In this document: one piece after another, positions 42,576 through 45,015 of the stretch
How the letters are laid out: every line of letters begins with the position of its first letter
Position numbering within the stretch: the first letter of the stretch is position 1
Assembly (NCBI GenBank): GCA_002343425.1
Contig: DDSO01000092.1
Span: forward strand, 8,402 to 53,416
Length of the DNA stretch: 45,015 nucleotides
Source: Brevundimonas sp. UBA2388
Lineage (GTDB): Bacteria > Pseudomonadota > Alphaproteobacteria > Caulobacterales > Caulobacteraceae
Direction of reading: 5' to 3'
Made by a program: the position numbers and the translations under genes
The notes under the pieces: model-generated
What the model was told of the DNA's origin: nothing
Seen by the model: only the letters and a program-made list of their open reading frames with translations
Databases searched by the model: none

Positions 42576-43774
42576 TAGATCTCAAACAGCCCCGCAGCGC
42601 CCATACCGCCGCCGACGCACATGGTCACGACGCCGTATTTGGCCCCGCGCCGCTTGCCCTCAATCAGGACGTGGCCGGTCATCCGGGCGCCCGACATGCC
42701 ATAGGGGTGGCCGATGGAGATGGCGCCGCCGTCCACATTGAGCAGTTCGTTCGGGATCCTCAGCTTGTCGCGGCAGTAGAGCACCTGCACCGCAAAGGCC
42801 TCGTTCAGCTCCCAGATGCCGATATCGTCGATGTTCAGGCCGTGCGCCTTCAGCAGTTTCGGCACCGCATAGATCGGACCGATGCCCATCTCGTCAGGCT
42901 CGCAGCCGGCCACCGCCATGCCGCGATAGGCGCCCAGCGGCTGAAGACCGCGATGCACTGCCTCGCCCGCCTCCATGATGACGCAGGCCGAGGCGCCGTC
43001 CGACAGCTGCGACGCATTGCCGGCAGTGATGAATTTGCCTTCGGTGACCGTCTCGCCCGAGCCGAAGACGGTCTTCAGCGATTTCAGGCCTTCCAGCGTG
43101 GTGTCGGCCCGATTGCCCTCGTCCCTGGACAGGGTGACCTCCTGCGACGAGGTCTGGCCGGTGGCCTTGTCCATCACCAGCATGGTGGTGGTCATGGGCA
43201 CGATTTCGGCGTCGAAGCGGCCGGCCGCCTGGGCCGCCGCCGTGCGTTGCTGCGACTGCAGCGCGTATTCGTCCTGGGCGTCGCGCGAAATGCCGTAGCG
43301 GGCGGCCACGATCTCGGCGGTCTCCAGCATCGACATATACATGTGCGGAACCTGCTTCAGCAGGGCTTCATCCTTGCCGCGAGACAGGTTCATGTTCTGG
43401 TTCTGCACCAACGAGATGGATTCCAGCCCGCCGCCGACGGCAACCTTCTGGCCGTCCACGATCACCTGTTTGGCCGCCGTGGCGATGCCCATCAGGCCCG
43501 AGGCGCACTGGCGGTCCAGGCTCATGCCCGCGACCGAGACCGGCAGGCCGGCGGCCAGGGCGATCTGGCGCGCGACATTGGTGCCGGTCGATCCCTGTTG
43601 CAGGGCCGCGCCCATGATCACGTCCTGGATGGCTTCGCCCTCGATCCCCGCGCGGGCGACGGCGTGCTTCACCGCATGAGCGCCCAGCTGCTGCGCCTGG
43701 GTGTCGTTGAACGCCCCGCGATAGGCCCGGCCGATGGGGGTTCGGGCCGTCGATACGATCACCGCTTCACGCAT
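42572..43774 (-). CDS. Thiolase (acetyl-CoA C-acyltransferase), second copy
   Basis: A 400-residue thiolase. The nucleophile Cys is in [11 protein letters not shown], the His in [17 protein letters not shown] and the second Cys in [17 protein letters not shown] is ten bases before the ATG. It follows the MFE-2-type SDR gene on the minus strand by 62 bp. This pairing points to degradation of a specific class of acyl-CoA rather than general fatty acids. It is clearly distinct from the thiolase at 34863-36068 ([11 protein letters not shown]). Confidence 0.92.
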   Translation of the reverse strand: MREAVIVSTARTPIGRAYRGAFNDTQAQQLGAHAVKHAVARAGIEGEAIQDVIMGAALQQGSTGTNVARQIALAAGLPVSVAGMSLDRQCASGLMGIATAAKQVIVDGQKVAVGGGLESISLVQNQNMNLSRGKDEALLKQVPHMYMSMLETAEIVAARYGISRDAQDEYALQSQQRTAAAQAAGRFDAEIVPMTTTMLVMDKATGQTSSQEVTLSRDEGNRADTTLEGLKSLKTVFGSGETVTEGKFITAGNASQLSDGASACVIMEAGEAVHRGLQPLGAYRGMAVAGCEPDEMGIGPIYAVPKLLKAHGLNIDDIGIWELNEAFAVQVLYCRDKLRIPNELLNVDGGAISIGHPYGMSGARMTGHVLIEGKRRGAKYGVVTMCVGGGMGAAGLFEIY

Positions 43775-43836
43775 GGGAGTTCTCCATCTTGTCGAAATGA
43801 GCTTTAGCCGCTTGCCGCCACGTCAACGCTAGGTCT

Positions 43837-44745
43837 TCAGCCCTTGTGGGCGGCCTGCGCCTTGGTCAGCTCGATCATGCCTTGGGCCGCGCCCATTTCT
43901 GGCACGATCTCGCCCGTACGGTCCGAGATTTCTGCGAATCGGGCCGCGACCTGTTCCGGCGCGTCCTCGCCGACCGCGCGGATGCCCGGAGTGATGGTGA
44001 CATAGGCGCGTTCGAAGCCGCCGGCGCCGGCGGTCAGGATGCAGCGACTGGGGGCGTCCTCGCTGACCAGATACAACAGGCCGGGCGAGACCGTCTCGGG
44101 GCCCAGCAGCTCCAGCGGCAGGCGGGCGCCGAGGTCCTCGGTCATCCGGGTATGGGCGGTCGGGGCGAGGCAGTTGACGCGGATGTCGTTTTTCGCGCCC
44201 TCGATCGACAGGGTCTGCATGAGCCCGACCAGGGCCATCTTGGCCGCGCCATAGTTGGACTGGCCGAAATTGCCGTACAGGCCCGAAGAGGAGGTGGTCA
44301 TGACGATGCGGCCGTAGCTGGCCTCCCGCATGATGTCCCAGACCGCCTTGGTGCAATTGACTGCGCCCATGAGGTGGACGTCCATGACGAAGCGGAAATC
44401 GTCCAGCTCCATCTTGGCGAAGGTCTTGTCGCGCAGGACGCCGGCGTTGTTCACGAGGATGTCGACCCGGCCCCATTTTTCCATCGCCGCCGCGACCATG
44501 GCCTCAACCGCGGCGAAATCGGTGACGGAGGCCGCATTGGCCAGGGCCTCGCCGCCAGCCGCCACGATTTCGGCGACGACAGATTCAGCTGCCGTAGCGG
44601 ATCCACCCGAGCCGTCGCGGGTGCCGCCCAGGTCATTGACGACCACCTTTGCGCCGCGTTTGGCCAGTGCCAGGGCGTGTTCGCGCCCCAGGCCGCCGCC
44701 GGCGCCCGTCACGATCGCCACGCGCCCGTCGAATCTCATCGCCAT
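43837..44745 (-). CDS. MFE-2-type (3R)-hydroxyacyl-CoA dehydrogenase, SDR family
   Basis: A 302-residue short-chain dehydrogenase resembling the N-terminal domain of peroxisomal multifunctional enzyme type 2. Evidence: FDGRVAIVTGAGGGLGREHA, VVVNDLGGTRDG, ILVNNAGVLRDKTFAKM, the catalytic SSSGLYGNFGQSNYGAAK (Ser, Tyr, Lys), and IRVNCLAPTAHTRMT. It would oxidise (R)-hydroxyacyl-CoA with NAD. AGGAG precedes the ATG. It precedes a thiolase in the same operon, giving a second lipid-degradation unit with opposite stereochemistry to the FadB-type enzyme. Confidence 0.88.
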   Translation of the reverse strand: MAMRFDGRVAIVTGAGGGLGREHALALAKRGAKVVVNDLGGTRDGSGGSATAAESVVAEIVAAGGEALANAASVTDFAAVEAMVAAAMEKWGRVDILVNNAGVLRDKTFAKMELDDFRFVMDVHLMGAVNCTKAVWDIMREASYGRIVMTTSSSGLYGNFGQSNYGAAKMALVGLMQTLSIEGAKNDIRVNCLAPTAHTRMTEDLGARLPLELLGPETVSPGLLYLVSEDAPSRCILTAGAGGFERAYVTITPGIRAVGEDAPEQVAARFAEISDRTGEIVPEMGAAQGMIELTKAQAAHKG

Positions 44746-44855
44746 CTCGTTTGCTCCTGCTGCCGTCGACGCTTCCTAGCAGGCGTTCCGATCCGGGAAA
44801 AACGGCCCAATGTGTTGAAACGGCGCCACAGTGGCCGCATTCGTAGCCAAATTAA

Positions 44856-44880
44856 GGAACCGGCAGCGTACATTGTCGTT
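44856..44880 (+). promoter_or_regulatory. EcfG-type general stress promoter of the right-edge gene
   Basis: GGAAC (44856-44860), exactly 16 bp, then CGTT (44877-44880): a full match to the EcfG/SigT consensus. It lies 64 bp before the start of the exported protein gene. Confidence 0.65.
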
Positions 44881-44894
44881 CGGCCTTGTGAGCG

Positions 44895-44910
44895 CCCCGT
44901 ATAAACGGGG
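44895..44910 (+). promoter_or_regulatory. Hairpin in the 5' leader of the right-edge gene
   Basis: CCCCGT-ATAA-ACGGGG, followed by TCTTTC. It is a stable stem near the predicted mRNA 5' end, either a weak terminator or an mRNA stabiliser. Confidence 0.4.
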
Positions 44911-44943
44911 TCTTTCGGGCAACCACTGAGTATGAGGGATATG

Positions 44944-45015
44944 ATGAAGGTGAAACTTCTCGCCGGCGTGGCAATGGCGGGGCTGTTTGCAGCCGGCGTC
45001 GCCAACGCCGAGCCG
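44944..45015 (+). CDS. Exported protein, N-terminus only (probable outer-membrane protein)
   Basis: The first 24 residues read MKVKLLAGVAMAGLFAAGVA then NAEP, a classical signal peptide with cleavage after ANA. This N-terminus resembles OmpA-type outer-membrane proteins of Caulobacterales, but the mature part is outside the window. The ATG at 44944 is preferred because the GAGGG ribosome site is five bases upstream; ATG 44941 and 44932 are also in frame. An EcfG-type promoter lies upstream. Confidence 0.7.
   Translation, partial: MKVKLLAGVAMAGLFAAGVANAEP

Overview
The window is high-G+C DNA of an alphaproteobacterium, most likely Caulobacterales and probably Brevundimonas or a close relative. 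This is inferred from gene content and order: a membrane-anchored CycM-type cytochrome c next to kdsB, an M17 aminopeptidase followed by an NlpC/P60 protein, a DnaX without a zinc module, otsB/GH15/otsA, general-stress (EcfG-type) promoters, and the start of an envelope protein gene at the right edge. Most of it is core chromosome. The clear exception is a 3.1-kb island of lower G+C inserted at a tRNA-Gly gene (27214-30313).

Layout. 1-1.6 kb: a deoxyhypusine-synthase-like polyamine gene (cut by the window edge) and an ornithine/lysine-type decarboxylase. 1.9-7.4 kb: a double-domain M16 peptidase and a phnCDE-type ABC transporter. 7.5-11.0 kb (minus strand): a TPR protein, IscU-like scaffold, yidD, thrS operon. 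11.1-16.3 kb: M17 aminopeptidase, NlpC/P60, cytochrome c, kdsB and nudC. 16.3 kb: the SRP RNA with a well-placed promoter. 17.2-24.5 kb: DUF3597, dnaX, two tandem secreted paralogues, rutE, ybaB, recR, rmuC. This is the classic dnaX-ybaB-recR order, but interrupted. 24.5-27.2 kb: a membrane protein/XRE regulator/membrane protein operon and a TraB/GumN operon with two tiny coupled membrane ORFs.

27.2-30.4 kb: the island. A 46-bp exact copy of the 3' half of tRNA-Gly(CCC), including CCA, marks its left end, and the intact tRNA marks its right end. It has no integrase. It carries a two-TM membrane protein preceded by an EcfG-type promoter, a 7-codon leader ORF and a terminator; a trypsin-like protease; a controller-(C)-protein-like XRE regulator with a matching operator; and a 63-residue protein. 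Candidate integrase arm sites lie near both ends.

30.4-45 kb: an amidohydrolase, a small membrane protein, a thiolase/multifunctional beta-oxidation operon with a 16-bp palindrome in front, a hemerythrin-domain protein, a CAP-domain protein, a KpsF/KdsD isomerase, the otsB-GH15-otsA operon (each junction overlapping by ATGA), and a second lipid operon (MFE-2-type SDR and thiolase). The window ends in the signal peptide of an exported protein behind a second EcfG-type promoter.

Several intergenic regions hold long inverted repeats placed just after stop codons. One is built of GGGATTA heptamers. Two others, 7 kb apart, share GGTTCATCAC termini. All function calls rest on motifs and known families; no database search was run.
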